Source of the DNA: Phocaeicola_A sp964481755
Lineage (GTDB): Bacteria; Bacteroidota; Bacteroidia; Bacteroidales; Bacteroidaceae
DNA length: 64,000 nt
Assembly (NCBI GenBank): GCA_964481755.1
Contig: CAYZVH010000001.1
Coordinates: 9,757-73,756, forward strand
Direction: 5' to 3'
Shown piece after piece: positions 35,183-43,193 of the stretch. Positions within the stretch are counted from its first letter, which is position 1, and the number at the start of each line of letters is the position of its first letter. The position numbers and the translations under genes were made by a program. A model generated the notes under the pieces. That model saw only the letters and a program-made list of their open reading frames with translations. It did not search any database and was not told the origin of the DNA.

Positions 35183-35214
35183 AAGGGAATGATACCGCTT
35201 AGGTACGTTCCCTT
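35183..35214 (+). terminator. Terminator after tRNA-Pro
   Basis: AAGGGAA (35183-35189) pairs with TTCCCTT (35208-35214), with an inner TACC/GGTA pairing, followed by a T-rich tail. Confidence 0.85.
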
Positions 35215-35368
35215 TTTTGTTACCCTTTTGAAGGCCCTTGAGCATAGGGCCTTCGAAAAAAATAGGTATAAAGCCAACCCGGGACGAGTATCACCAACGA
35301 ATGTATGATGGAATCGTTAAACAACCTATAGAATACTCCGCCGCACAACATGAGCCGAATATTTTCAT

Positions 35369-35376
35369 TACCTTTG
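35369..35376 (+). promoter_or_regulatory. Promoter -7 box for alkaline phosphatase
   Basis: TACCTTTG, 38 bases upstream of the phosphatase start. No TTTG at -33 is seen. The spacer from 35219 to here holds nothing else I can identify. Confidence 0.6.
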
Positions 35377-35413
35377 CCTTGTCAAAATCTAAACTTTCTT
35401 ACAACGGCTTATT

Positions 35414-36820
35414 ATGAAAAGGTATTCTATTGTTTTCATTATGATGTGCCTGCTGGCAGTGGCAGGCTTTGCCCAACAGGCAAAATATGTATTCTACTTC
35501 ATCGGCGACGGCATGGGTGTGAACCACGTCAACGCAACCGAGGTGTTTCAAGGTGAAATGGAAGGGCGACGCAACCCTACGCTCTTGCTTATGAGCACAT
35601 TCCCCTACACAACAGTGGCCACCACCTACTCAATGAGCAACCGTGTGACAGACTCGTCAGCATCGGGCACAGCCTTGGCCACAGGACACAAGACGAACAA
35701 TGGTGTTCTGGGTATGCTACCCGACAAACAGACTGCCGTAAGCAGCATCGGTGTGTGGGCAAAGAAGCAAGGGGCACGGGTAGGTGTCAGCACATCCGTG
35801 AGCATCGACCACGCCACCCCGGGTGCCTTCTATGCACACCAACCCAACCGGAACAGTTATTATGAGATAGGCAAACAGCTCGCCTCGTCGGGCTTCGACT
35901 TCTTCGCCGGGTCGGACTTCCTACAACCTACAGGCAAGAAGCATGACCAGCCGAGTCTCTACAAAATCGTGGAGGAAGCGGGCTACACCATCTACCGCGG
36001 ATACGATGCCTACAAGAAGGGCGGGCAGAAAGAGAAGGTTCTGCTGTTGCAGCCCGAAGGCAAACTGGCCAAGTCGCTCCCCTACGCCATTGACCGACAG
36101 GCGGACGATATGAGTCTGCAGCAGATTGTGAAGGCAGGCATCGATTTCTTCTCGCGCGACCTATCGAAAGGTTTCTTCTTCATGATAGAGGGTGGACAGA
36201 TTGACTGGGCCAACCACAGCCACGATGCCGGCACGATGGTGCAGGAGGTTAAAGACCTCGACCAAGCGGTAAAAGAGGCTTACCAGTTCTACCTGCAGCA
36301 CCCCGACGAGACGCTGATTGTGATAACCGCCGACCACGAGACCGGTGGTCTGGGATTGGGAATCAACAACATCTATGACTTGAATACCAAGGTGCTCGCC
36401 GAGCAGAAAATGAGCGAGCGGGTGTTCACCACCTACCTGAACTCGTTGCGCAAGGAGACGAAGAACAAGGTGACTTGGGAGATGGTGGAGAAGGCGCTGA
36501 AGGAGAACTTCGGCTTTTGGAACCAGATAAAGCTGACCAGCAAGCAGGAGGAGAGTCTAAAGCAGATTTATAAGGAATCGTTCAGCGACAAGGAGGTAGC
36601 ACTGAAAGAGAGTGAGTACCAGAAGGACGAACCCCTGTCGGCAGCAGCAATAAAGATTATGAGCGAGCAGGCACTGCTGGGCTGGACCAGTGGAGGCCAC
36701 ACAGCCGAATGGGTGCCGGTGTTCGCTATCGGTGCCGGTGCCAACTTGTTCTGCAAGCGGACAGACAATGCGGAGATTCCTCGTCTCATCGCCAAAGCGG
36801 CTGGATACATTCCCGAATAA
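35414..36820 (+). CDS. Alkaline phosphatase (PhoA family)
   Basis: 468 residues with a signal peptide (MKRYSIVFIMMCLLAVAGFA), so periplasmic. The alkaline-phosphatase superfamily motifs are complete: metal aspartate in FIGDGMG, the nucleophile serine in VTDSSASGTALATG, EGGQIDWANHSHD and ITADHETGG for the zinc sites, and the C-terminal SGGHTAEWVPVFAIG histidine. Hydrolyses phosphomonoesters to supply phosphate. Stands alone; the convergent helix-hairpin-helix gene ends 15 bases away. No Pho-box can be assigned from sequence alone. Confidence 0.94.
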   Translation: MKRYSIVFIMMCLLAVAGFAQQAKYVFYFIGDGMGVNHVNATEVFQGEMEGRRNPTLLLMSTFPYTTVATTYSMSNRVTDSSASGTALATGHKTNNGVLGMLPDKQTAVSSIGVWAKKQGARVGVSTSVSIDHATPGAFYAHQPNRNSYYEIGKQLASSGFDFFAGSDFLQPTGKKHDQPSLYKIVEEAGYTIYRGYDAYKKGGQKEKVLLLQPEGKLAKSLPYAIDRQADDMSLQQIVKAGIDFFSRDLSKGFFFMIEGGQIDWANHSHDAGTMVQEVKDLDQAVKEAYQFYLQHPDETLIVITADHETGGLGLGINNIYDLNTKVLAEQKMSERVFTTYLNSLRKETKNKVTWEMVEKALKENFGFWNQIKLTSKQEESLKQIYKESFSDKEVALKESEYQKDEPLSAAAIKIMSEQALLGWTSGGHTAEWVPVFAIGAGANLFCKRTDNAEIPRLIAKAAGYIPE

Positions 36821-36835
36821 ACACACAGTGCGTCA

Positions 36836-37777
36836 TCACTCGAAGGTGACGTAATGCGATAAACGCTTCAAGTCTTTCTCAGTGAACTCCTCGTAGGTGG
36901 AGAGTTGGGAAAGACTTTTTAGTTTCCCATACTTGCGCCGATGCTCCACGATGGCCTTGGCTTGATAGAAGTTGAGGTAGGGATGACTGCGCAGACGCTC
37001 CACATCCATCCGGTTGATGGACAGAATTTGCTTAGGCTGCGACGACACACTGAACCAGCGGTGGACAGAGTCGGGCAAGGAGTTGATCTCCCGCAGCTGC
37101 TCCACGGAGTAGAATCCACCCAACCGAGCACGGTAGGCAACTATCTGTCGGGCATAGCCACTGCCAATGCCGGGCACACGCTTAAGCTCCGTAGTGTCGG
37201 CCTGGTTGAGGTCGACGATGGTCCCCTCGGGATATTTCTCTGCCCGTTCCCATCGGGGAACCGGAGGAACAGACTCAGTCGCCGGGGTCGGCAAGGTATC
37301 CGTAACACGGACCTTCTGCTGTGCGAGGTACTCCTCCCCTATCACAATGTAAGGCTTCAGCTGCACATACTGATCCGTGGAGAGTCCATAGATTTTGGCA
37401 AACGACTCCACGGTGCGAAACGCACCACCCTTGTCCCGATAACGGAGGATGTTGCGGACCACATATCTAGGGAGCCCCAGCCGGGAGAGTTGCAGAGAAT
37501 CGGCCTCATTGGGGTCGAACCGGGACAACACCGATGGCTCTTGAGAGGCAGATGGGGTACGCTGATAGGTTCTCCTACTCCTCTTCTTATCACCCAGACA
37601 GGCCAACATAGAGTCCAGGCGCACACTGTCGGCAGCGGCCAACGGCCGCTTGGGAGTACCGATGATGCCCAGCCGGCAGCAACACAAGATGGCAGCCAGG
37701 ATCATCACCAACACAGAGAGCACAATGACACCTCGGCGCTCCGACTTCGAGAGATAGAAAAACCAGTCCCTCATCAA
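36836..37777 (-). CDS. Membrane-anchored helix-hairpin-helix (ComEA-like) protein
   Basis: 313 residues. One N-terminal membrane segment (VIVLSVLVMILAAILCCC) follows a short basic segment. Three helix-hairpin-helix repeats follow: FDPNEADSLQLSRLGLPRYV, VDLNQADTTELKRVPGIGSG and a more degenerate NRMDVERLRSHPYLNFYQAK. The domain binds DNA non-specifically in ComEA, so a role in DNA uptake is possible, though the phylum-wide function is unproven. The gene starts on the base next to the stop of the transporter gene upstream (37778), so the two are co-transcribed. Confidence 0.85.
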   Translation of the reverse strand: MMRDWFFYLSKSERRGVIVLSVLVMILAAILCCCRLGIIGTPKRPLAAADSVRLDSMLACLGDKKRSRRTYQRTPSASQEPSVLSRFDPNEADSLQLSRLGLPRYVVRNILRYRDKGGAFRTVESFAKIYGLSTDQYVQLKPYIVIGEEYLAQQKVRVTDTLPTPATESVPPVPRWERAEKYPEGTIVDLNQADTTELKRVPGIGSGYARQIVAYRARLGGFYSVEQLREINSLPDSVHRWFSVSSQPKQILSINRMDVERLRSHPYLNFYQAKAIVEHRRKYGKLKSLSQLSTYEEFTEKDLKRLSHYVTFE

Positions 37778-39139
37778 TTAAAAGATACCCAGTTCCTTGA
37801 GGAAGATGACGGCGATAGCCACTGGGGCGATGAATTTCAAAATGAAGACATAGACCCGGAAGAATGGAACACGCAGGGTGCCTCCGTTGCTCACCTCATC
37901 GTACAACACCTTGCGATCGAGCACCCATCCGGTGAAGATGGAGATAAACATGCCGCCGATAGGCAACAGAATCTTGGCCGTGACATAATCGAACAGGTCA
38001 AAGAATCCCATATTGAAAACGGTGCAATGCTGGAGCACACCCAGTGAGAGAGAGCTCAACACACCCAGGAAGAGGCAGAAGGCTGATACCCAACGGGCAC
38101 CGACCTTACGCGACATGCCGAACTCCTCGTGGGCAAAGGCGGTCACCACCTCGTGGATAGATATGGTGGAGGTAAGGGCTGCCAAGGCCAACAGCACGTA
38201 GAACATCACGGCGAATAGCCATGCCAACACCGGCATACCGGCAAAGGCCTGCTGGAACACATTGGGCAACGTGATGAAGATGAGCGAAGGACCGGCATCG
38301 GGACTGATACCTACAGAGAAGGCTGCGGGGAAGATAATCAGTCCGGCCAGAATGGCTACCAAGGTATCGATGGTGCCCACACCCAGCGCGGTGCGCGACA
38401 AGTTGGTCTCCTTACTGAAATAGGAGGCGTATGTGCAGAGGCATCCCATACCCAGGCTCAATGAGAAGAATGCCTGGCCCATGGCCCCGAAGAATACGCC
38501 ACTGTTGATTTTCGAGAAGTCGGGCTTCAGCAAGAACTCCAGGCCCTTGGAGGCGTTGGGCAGCGAGATGGAGCAACAAGCCAAGATGATGACCAGGACG
38601 AAAAGCATGGGCATCAGCACCTTGGCGGATCGCTCAATACCCTTCTCCACACCTTTCACTACCACAAAATGGGTTACGAACATGAAGACGCAGAGCCAAA
38701 GTAACGGACGCCACGGGTCTTGCGAGAACGAGGAGAAAGCCTGCGTGAAATCGTCGGGGGTCTTCCCGGCAAAGCCTCCACAGCCTGCCTCCAGAATGTA
38801 CTCCAAGGTCCAGCCAGCAACCACTGAGTAGTAACCAAGTATCAAGAAGCCAGTCAAGACTCCCATATAACCAATCCAACGCAGGGAAGATTTGGGGGCC
38901 AATATGCGGTAAGCACGGGCCGTGTTGGCACGCGAACGGCGACCGATGGCAAATTCGGATATCATTACCGGCATGCCTAACAAGAGGACGCAGGCGATGT
39001 AGACCAAGATGAAGGCCGCCCCGCCATGCTGACCCGTTTCGTAGGGGAAACGCCAGATATTACCTAAACCCACAGCGGAACCCGCTGCCGCCAATATGGC
39101 AGCCAACTTGCTACCAAAGTTCGCCCTCTCAGTGCTCAT
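37778..39139 (-). CDS. Sodium-dependent transporter (NSS/SNF family)
   Basis: 453 residues with about eleven to twelve hydrophobic segments. The NSS signature is at the N-terminus (SKLAAILAAAGSAVGLGNIWRFPYETGQHGGAAF), containing the sodium and amino-acid binding loop of TM1. Bacterial members import amino acids with sodium. It is followed directly by the helix-hairpin-helix gene and has a promoter box at 39267-39274. Substrate unknown. Confidence 0.93.
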   Translation of the reverse strand: MSTERANFGSKLAAILAAAGSAVGLGNIWRFPYETGQHGGAAFILVYIACVLLLGMPVMISEFAIGRRSRANTARAYRILAPKSSLRWIGYMGVLTGFLILGYYSVVAGWTLEYILEAGCGGFAGKTPDDFTQAFSSFSQDPWRPLLWLCVFMFVTHFVVVKGVEKGIERSAKVLMPMLFVLVIILACCSISLPNASKGLEFLLKPDFSKINSGVFFGAMGQAFFSLSLGMGCLCTYASYFSKETNLSRTALGVGTIDTLVAILAGLIIFPAAFSVGISPDAGPSLIFITLPNVFQQAFAGMPVLAWLFAVMFYVLLALAALTSTISIHEVVTAFAHEEFGMSRKVGARWVSAFCLFLGVLSSLSLGVLQHCTVFNMGFFDLFDYVTAKILLPIGGMFISIFTGWVLDRKVLYDEVSNGGTLRVPFFRVYVFILKFIAPVAIAVIFLKELGIF

Positions 39140-39266
39140 AATTACTCTATATTATTCGTTTTCTCTTTCGTACCTGTCAACTCACGTCCCGTCGTGGAAT
39201 GACTTCATCCATCCCGTTTGCTGTACACAGATTGAAAGAATTGATGCTTATATTTTAATAATTGTG

Positions 39267-39274
39267 CAAAAGTA
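39267..39274 (-). promoter_or_regulatory. Promoter -7 box for the NSS transporter
   Basis: Minus-strand TACTTTTG, about 127 bases upstream of the transporter start. No good -33 element is seen. Confidence 0.5.
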
Positions 39275-39334
39275 GCAAAAGAAAAGTTTGATGCTGCACA
39301 TCTGAGGTGTAAATATTGTAAAGGGAACGTGAAT

Positions 39335-39379
39335 CCATCGATGCGGCAACGCATTATCGATGGGAAATCCTTACTTTTG
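39335..39379 (+). promoter_or_regulatory. Inverted repeat and promoter upstream of the VanZ-like gene
   Basis: TACTTTTG at 39372-39379 is a -7 box 35 bases before the start codon. Immediately upstream, CCATCGAT (39335-39342 region) and ATCGATGG (39356-39363) form perfect arms that can extend inward with GC/GC pairing and a three-base bulge. The repeat covers the -33 position, so it may be an operator. Confidence 0.5.
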
Positions 39380-39414
39380 CAGTCTATAATACCTATTATA
39401 AATAGCTCAACAGA

Positions 39415-39816
39415 ATGAAGACCTTTATCAAGCACTATCCACTGACGCTGCTGGTCGTATGCGCCATCTGCGTGTTGTCGCTCTGCAAAATGCCGGAGAC
39501 GGAGCTGGACGATGTCCCATTCATCGACAAATGGACGCATCTGATTATGTACGGCGGGCTGTGCAGCGTCATCTGGCTAGAATATGCCAAGCATCACCGC
39601 CCCGTGGTACTCTGCCGTCACCTTTGGTGGACGATAGTGTTCCCGCTAGCCTTGAGCGGTCTGATGGAGATTCTGCAAGCGTACTGCACCGAGACCCGCA
39701 ACGGCGACTGGATGGATATGGCCGCCAACAGCCTAGGCGTAGCGCTAGGCACAGCCCTCGGCTACCTAGTCATCACCCCAGTCGTACATCGGATACTAAA
39801 GAATTACCAAAAATAA
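39415..39816 (+). CDS. VanZ-like membrane protein
   Basis: 133 residues with four hydrophobic segments (LTLLVVCAICVLSLC, WTHLIMYGGLCSVIWLEY, WTIVFPLALSGLMEILQAY, SLGVALGTALGYLVI). The pattern FIDKWTHLIMYGGL then GLMEILQAYCTETRNGDWMD is characteristic of VanZ-family proteins, named after the teicoplanin-resistance protein but mostly of unknown function. Its stop codon lies inside the palindromic terminator at 39802-39832. Confidence 0.88.
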   Translation: MKTFIKHYPLTLLVVCAICVLSLCKMPETELDDVPFIDKWTHLIMYGGLCSVIWLEYAKHHRPVVLCRHLWWTIVFPLALSGLMEILQAYCTETRNGDWMDMAANSLGVALGTALGYLVITPVVHRILKNYQK

Positions 39817-39832
39817 ATTATTTTTGGTAATT
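39802..39832. terminator. 31-base perfect palindromic terminator containing the VanZ stop codon
   Basis: Fifteen bases on each side of a central A pair perfectly: AATTACCAAAAATAA and TTATTTTTGGTAATT. The left arm holds the last codons and TAA stop of the VanZ-like gene; the A/T tracts on both flanks allow termination in both directions. Confidence 0.8.
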
Positions 39833-39876
39833 TTACAAAGCTGTGAGCTATAACCAGTTAGACAGGCTCCCAGAAA

Positions 39877-39920
39877 AGCGGACTTGCGTTTGCCTTATAC
39901 GAGGCAGACACAAATCCGCT
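39877..39920 (-). other. Long imperfect hairpin, possible terminator or small RNA
   Basis: AGCGGA (39877-39882) pairs with TCCGCT (39915-39920), followed inward by TTGC/GCAA-like and TTGCC/GGCAG pairs, about 18 imperfect base pairs in all. GCTCCC near 39866 and GGGAGC near 39946 could close an outer helix. It lies downstream of the small membrane protein gene (stop at 39972), so it may be that operon's terminator. Confidence 0.45.
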
Positions 39921-39971
39921 AACTTATCGGTAACGAAGCGAGGGAGGGAGCTTGTCCCCGCCCTGATGTTA

Positions 39972-40109
39972 TCACATAACGGAGAAAACAACAATGCCGA
40001 TGACGGCCAACACAATCAGTCCGATGAAGATACCATTGACTACCTTCTCGGCTTGTTTCTCCTGACGTTTCTCGCGGGCTTCGCTTCTTTTAGATTTATT
40101 GTTACTCAT
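39972..40109 (-). CDS. 45-residue single-span membrane protein
   Basis: The reading starts at the ATG at 40109 (MSNNKSKRSEAREKRQEKQA), a highly charged N-terminus, continues into one hydrophobic span (IFIGLIVLAVIGIVVFSVM) and stops at 39972. It lies 21 bases after the prfB stop on the same strand, so it is probably co-transcribed with prfB. The basic N-terminus and single span suggest an inner-membrane protein with its N-terminus in the cytoplasm. I recognise no family. The regular codon pattern and clean lysine/arginine head make it a credible gene despite its size. Confidence 0.75.
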   Translation of the reverse strand: MSNNKSKRSEAREKRQEKQAEKVVNGIFIGLIVLAVIGIVVFSVM

Positions 40110-40130
40110 ATAGCATTTATATTTAAGTTG

Positions 40131-41246
40131 TTAACTTTCTGAATCAGAGAACTCCATCAGATAGGCTTTGATGAACTCATCTATCTTGCCGTCCATCACT
40201 CCGCTCACGTCGGAGGTCTGGTAGTTGGTACGGTGGTCCTTCACCCGGCGGTCGTCGAAGACGTAGCTGCGTATCTGCGAGCCCCACTCTATCTTCTTCT
40301 TACCCGCCTCTATCTTGGCCTGCTCGGCCATGCGGTGCTGCAGTTCCTTGTTGTAGAGAATGGAGCGCAACTGACGCATGGCATTCTCCTTGTTCTTGGG
40401 TTGGTCACGCGTCTCGGTGTTCTCGATGAGGATTTCCTCTTCCTCACCGGTATAGGGGTCCTTGTACTGATAGCGCAGACGCACACCTGACTCCACCTTG
40501 TTGACGTTCTGTCCACCGGCGCCACCGGAGCGGAAGGTATCCCACGACACACAGGCGGGACTGATGTTCACCTCGATGGAGTCGTCCACCAACGGGGTGA
40601 CAAAAACTGACGAGAAGGAGGTCATGCGCTTGCCTTGGGCATTGTAGGGAGAGACACGCACAAGGCGGTGCACACCATTCTCACCTTTGAGGTAACCGAA
40701 GGCGGAATCGCCCTTAATCTCCATCGTCACCGACTTGATGCCGGCCTCATCACCTTCCTGCAGGTTGGCAATGGTGACCGTGTAACCATGGGTCTCACCC
40801 CAGCGCATGTACATACGCATCAGCATGGAGGCCCAGTCCTGACTCTCAGTACCGCCGGCACCGGAGTTGATCTTCAGCACGCAATCCATCTGGTCGGCTT
40901 CCTGGCGCAGCATATTCTTCAGTTCCAACGCCTCCACTGCCTTGATGGCTTTCTGATAGGCATCGTCCACCTCGCCTTCGCTCACCAGCTCGTCTTTATA
41001 GAAGTCGAAGGCCAATGCCAACTCGTCGGCCAGCACCTTCACTTCGTTGTAACCTTCTATCCACGCCTGCAGCGACTTTACTTTCTTCATCTGTGCCTCG
41101 GCGGCTTTGGCATCGTCCCAGAAGCCGGGGGCTTGGGTACGTAGCTGCTCCTCCTCCACCTGTATCAGCTTGGAGTCGATGTCGAGGTAACGTTTCAGCG
41201 CCTCAGTGCGCTCTTTTATATTTTTGAGTTGCTCTATTGTAATCAT
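40131..41246 (-). CDS. prfB: Peptide chain release factor 2
   Basis: 371 residues. It recognises UAA and UGA stops and triggers peptide release. The catalytic loop GGAGGQNVNKVESGVR is intact. The stop-codon recognition tripeptide is SPY (VRVSPYNAQGKR) instead of the SPF of E. coli RF2. The N-terminal region KRYLDIDSKL aligns with the point where many bacteria have the in-frame TGA and programmed +1 frameshift, but here the frame is continuous, so that autoregulation is missing. The start codon lies only five bases from a TACCTTTG box, implying a nearly leaderless transcript. Confidence 0.96.
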   Translation of the reverse strand: MITIEQLKNIKERTEALKRYLDIDSKLIQVEEEQLRTQAPGFWDDAKAAEAQMKKVKSLQAWIEGYNEVKVLADELALAFDFYKDELVSEGEVDDAYQKAIKAVEALELKNMLRQEADQMDCVLKINSGAGGTESQDWASMLMRMYMRWGETHGYTVTIANLQEGDEAGIKSVTMEIKGDSAFGYLKGENGVHRLVRVSPYNAQGKRMTSFSSVFVTPLVDDSIEVNISPACVSWDTFRSGGAGGQNVNKVESGVRLRYQYKDPYTGEEEEILIENTETRDQPKNKENAMRQLRSILYNKELQHRMAEQAKIEAGKKKIEWGSQIRSYVFDDRRVKDHRTNYQTSDVSGVMDGKIDEFIKAYLMEFSDSES

Positions 41247-41251
41247 ATTTG

Positions 41252-41259
41252 CAAAGGTA
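41252..41259 (-). promoter_or_regulatory. Promoter -7 box abutting prfB
   Basis: Minus-strand TACCTTTG ends five bases before the prfB ATG. If used, transcription would start at or within a few bases of the start codon. Confidence 0.55.
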
Positions 41260-41269
41260 ACGGAAAATA

Positions 41270-43126
41270 TTAAAAGGGAAAGAGCAATGGCAGTACAAAA
41301 ATCATGATGACACCCAAGATAACCTGCAAGGGCAGGCCGACCTTGATGTAATCCATGAAGGTGTACTTACCGGGGTTCATCACCAACGCGTTGGGCGGGG
41401 TGGAGAACGGAGAGGCGAAACACATGCTCGCTCCCAAGGTAACGGCGAAGAGGAACGGATAGGGACTGACACCCAACTGCACGGCCGAATGGAGGGCGAT
41501 GGGGGCCAGCAGCACAGCCGTGGCCGTGTTGCTGATGAACATGGTCATCAGCGAGGTGGTGAAATAGATGCCTGCCAGCAGGGCGGTCGGTCCGTATTCA
41601 CCCAGTCCGTTGACCAGCGTAGTGGATATGTAGTTGGAAGTGCCAGTCTTCTCCAATGCCAACGACATGGGCAACATGCCGGCAATCAGTACGATGCTCT
41701 CCCAGTTTATAGTCTTGTAGGCAGCTTCCATATTGCGGATGCACCCAGTGAGAATCATCAGGATGCCGGCTATCATCACGGCCGTCACGGGGGCGATGGG
41801 GATAAAGTCGAACACCATCATGCAAACCATCAACAACATGATGGCTCCTGCCAAGGGAGCTTTATAGTCGAGGGTCACCTTAGTGGCCTCCTCCAACGGC
41901 TGACCGAGGACCACCCAATCGGCATCCTCTTTGCTAAGTCGGGCAATGTCATTCCAGGCACCTTGCACCAACAGCACGTCGCCGCTGTGCATCTTCTCGT
42001 CCTTCAGGTCGCGTAGCAGATACTCGCGCTTACGGCGGATACCCAAAACGTTGACGTTGAACTTCGACCGGAGGCCGGAGTCTTTCACCATCTGGTTGAT
42101 GAGTCGGGACGAGGGCATGAGCAGTATCTCGGCAATGCCGATATCATAGAAGTCAACCGTGGCCTGCTTCTTATCCTCGGTTGTGTGGAAGTCCACCACA
42201 TCGAGTCCATAGGTCTCGGCTAGTTGGTTCACTTGCGCGAACTCACCCATAATGTAGATAATGTCGTTCACCTGGAACTGCAAGGTGGGGTCGGCCAGGT
42301 TTTGGCTGATGGAGTTGAGTAGCTTGGCCTTGGGGTTCGTCTCGCGGCGTATCTCCAGAATATTTAGTCCGTAGCGGTTGCGTACATCGAGCTCTTTCAC
42401 GGTCTTGCCTACGACCGACGAGGACGACTTCACCTTCAGGCGGAAGAGGTTATCGGCCAACTGATACTCGGAGACCAACTCGTTGAGCGACTTGCCACGG
42501 GTAGTGGTCTCGTCGTCCTTACCGCTCTTCTTCGAGAGGAACCATTTAGTGAGAGGCAACAACACCACGATACCCACCACCACACAGATGATGCCCACGG
42601 GGAGGAACGAGAAGAAGGACAACGGCTCGTAACCTGCGCCGGTGAGTGTGTCCTGTATCACCAAGTTTGGAGGGGTACCAATGAGGGTCATCATACCACC
42701 CATGCTGCTGGCGAAGGCCAGTGGCATCAGCAGACGCGACTGGTTCATACCGGCCCCTACGGCCAGGCTCACTACGATGGGCAGCATCAAGGCCACCGTG
42801 CCGGTGTTGCTGATGAATGCGCCAATGGCGGAGGTCACCACCACGACCAGAATGAAAAGTCGTAGTTCGCTGGTGCCTGCCAGCTTCAGTATCTTACCAC
42901 TAATCATCTTGGCCAGTCCGGTCTGGAAGATGGCGCCACCCACCACAAACAGTCCAATCATCATGATGACGACGTTGCTGGAGAACCCCGACAATGCCTC
43001 CTCGGGAGTGAGAATGTTGAAGATGAGTAGCAGGACCAACGAACAAAGAGCCACCAGGTCGGAGCGTACCTTACCACTGACGAAGAAGACGGCCGAGAGG
43101 GCCAGGATAACCAATGTTGTAATCAT
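41270..43126 (-). CDS. SLC13-family permease with two RCK/TrkA-C domains
   Basis: 618 residues. Hydrophobic segments at about residues 1-185 and 410-618 flank a soluble middle part with two TrkA-C-like domains (LKVKSSSSVVGKTVKELDVR and LMPSSRLINQMVKDSGLRSK). Transport motifs include ISNTGTVALMLPIVVSLA and GTPPNLVIQDTL in the first half and ISNTATAVLLAPIAL in the second, typical of the DASS/SLC13 divalent anion:sodium symporters. Substrate could be sulfate or dicarboxylate; sequence alone does not say. Confidence 0.9.
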   Translation of the reverse strand: MITTLVILALSAVFFVSGKVRSDLVALCSLVLLLIFNILTPEEALSGFSSNVVIMMIGLFVVGGAIFQTGLAKMISGKILKLAGTSELRLFILVVVVTSAIGAFISNTGTVALMLPIVVSLAVGAGMNQSRLLMPLAFASSMGGMMTLIGTPPNLVIQDTLTGAGYEPLSFFSFLPVGIICVVVGIVVLLPLTKWFLSKKSGKDDETTTRGKSLNELVSEYQLADNLFRLKVKSSSSVVGKTVKELDVRNRYGLNILEIRRETNPKAKLLNSISQNLADPTLQFQVNDIIYIMGEFAQVNQLAETYGLDVVDFHTTEDKKQATVDFYDIGIAEILLMPSSRLINQMVKDSGLRSKFNVNVLGIRRKREYLLRDLKDEKMHSGDVLLVQGAWNDIARLSKEDADWVVLGQPLEEATKVTLDYKAPLAGAIMLLMVCMMVFDFIPIAPVTAVMIAGILMILTGCIRNMEAAYKTINWESIVLIAGMLPMSLALEKTGTSNYISTTLVNGLGEYGPTALLAGIYFTTSLMTMFISNTATAVLLAPIALHSAVQLGVSPYPFLFAVTLGASMCFASPFSTPPNALVMNPGKYTFMDYIKVGLPLQVILGVIMIFVLPLLFPF

Positions 43127-43193
43127 GGGCTGAAAAAGAGTTTTACGGGTTATACATTATATATATAATAGGTAATACATCAGACAAGAGGCA

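Noticed and set aside
35105..35340. Integration site at the tRNA genes
   Set aside because: No integrase, no duplicated tRNA 3' end and ordinary housekeeping genes on both sides.
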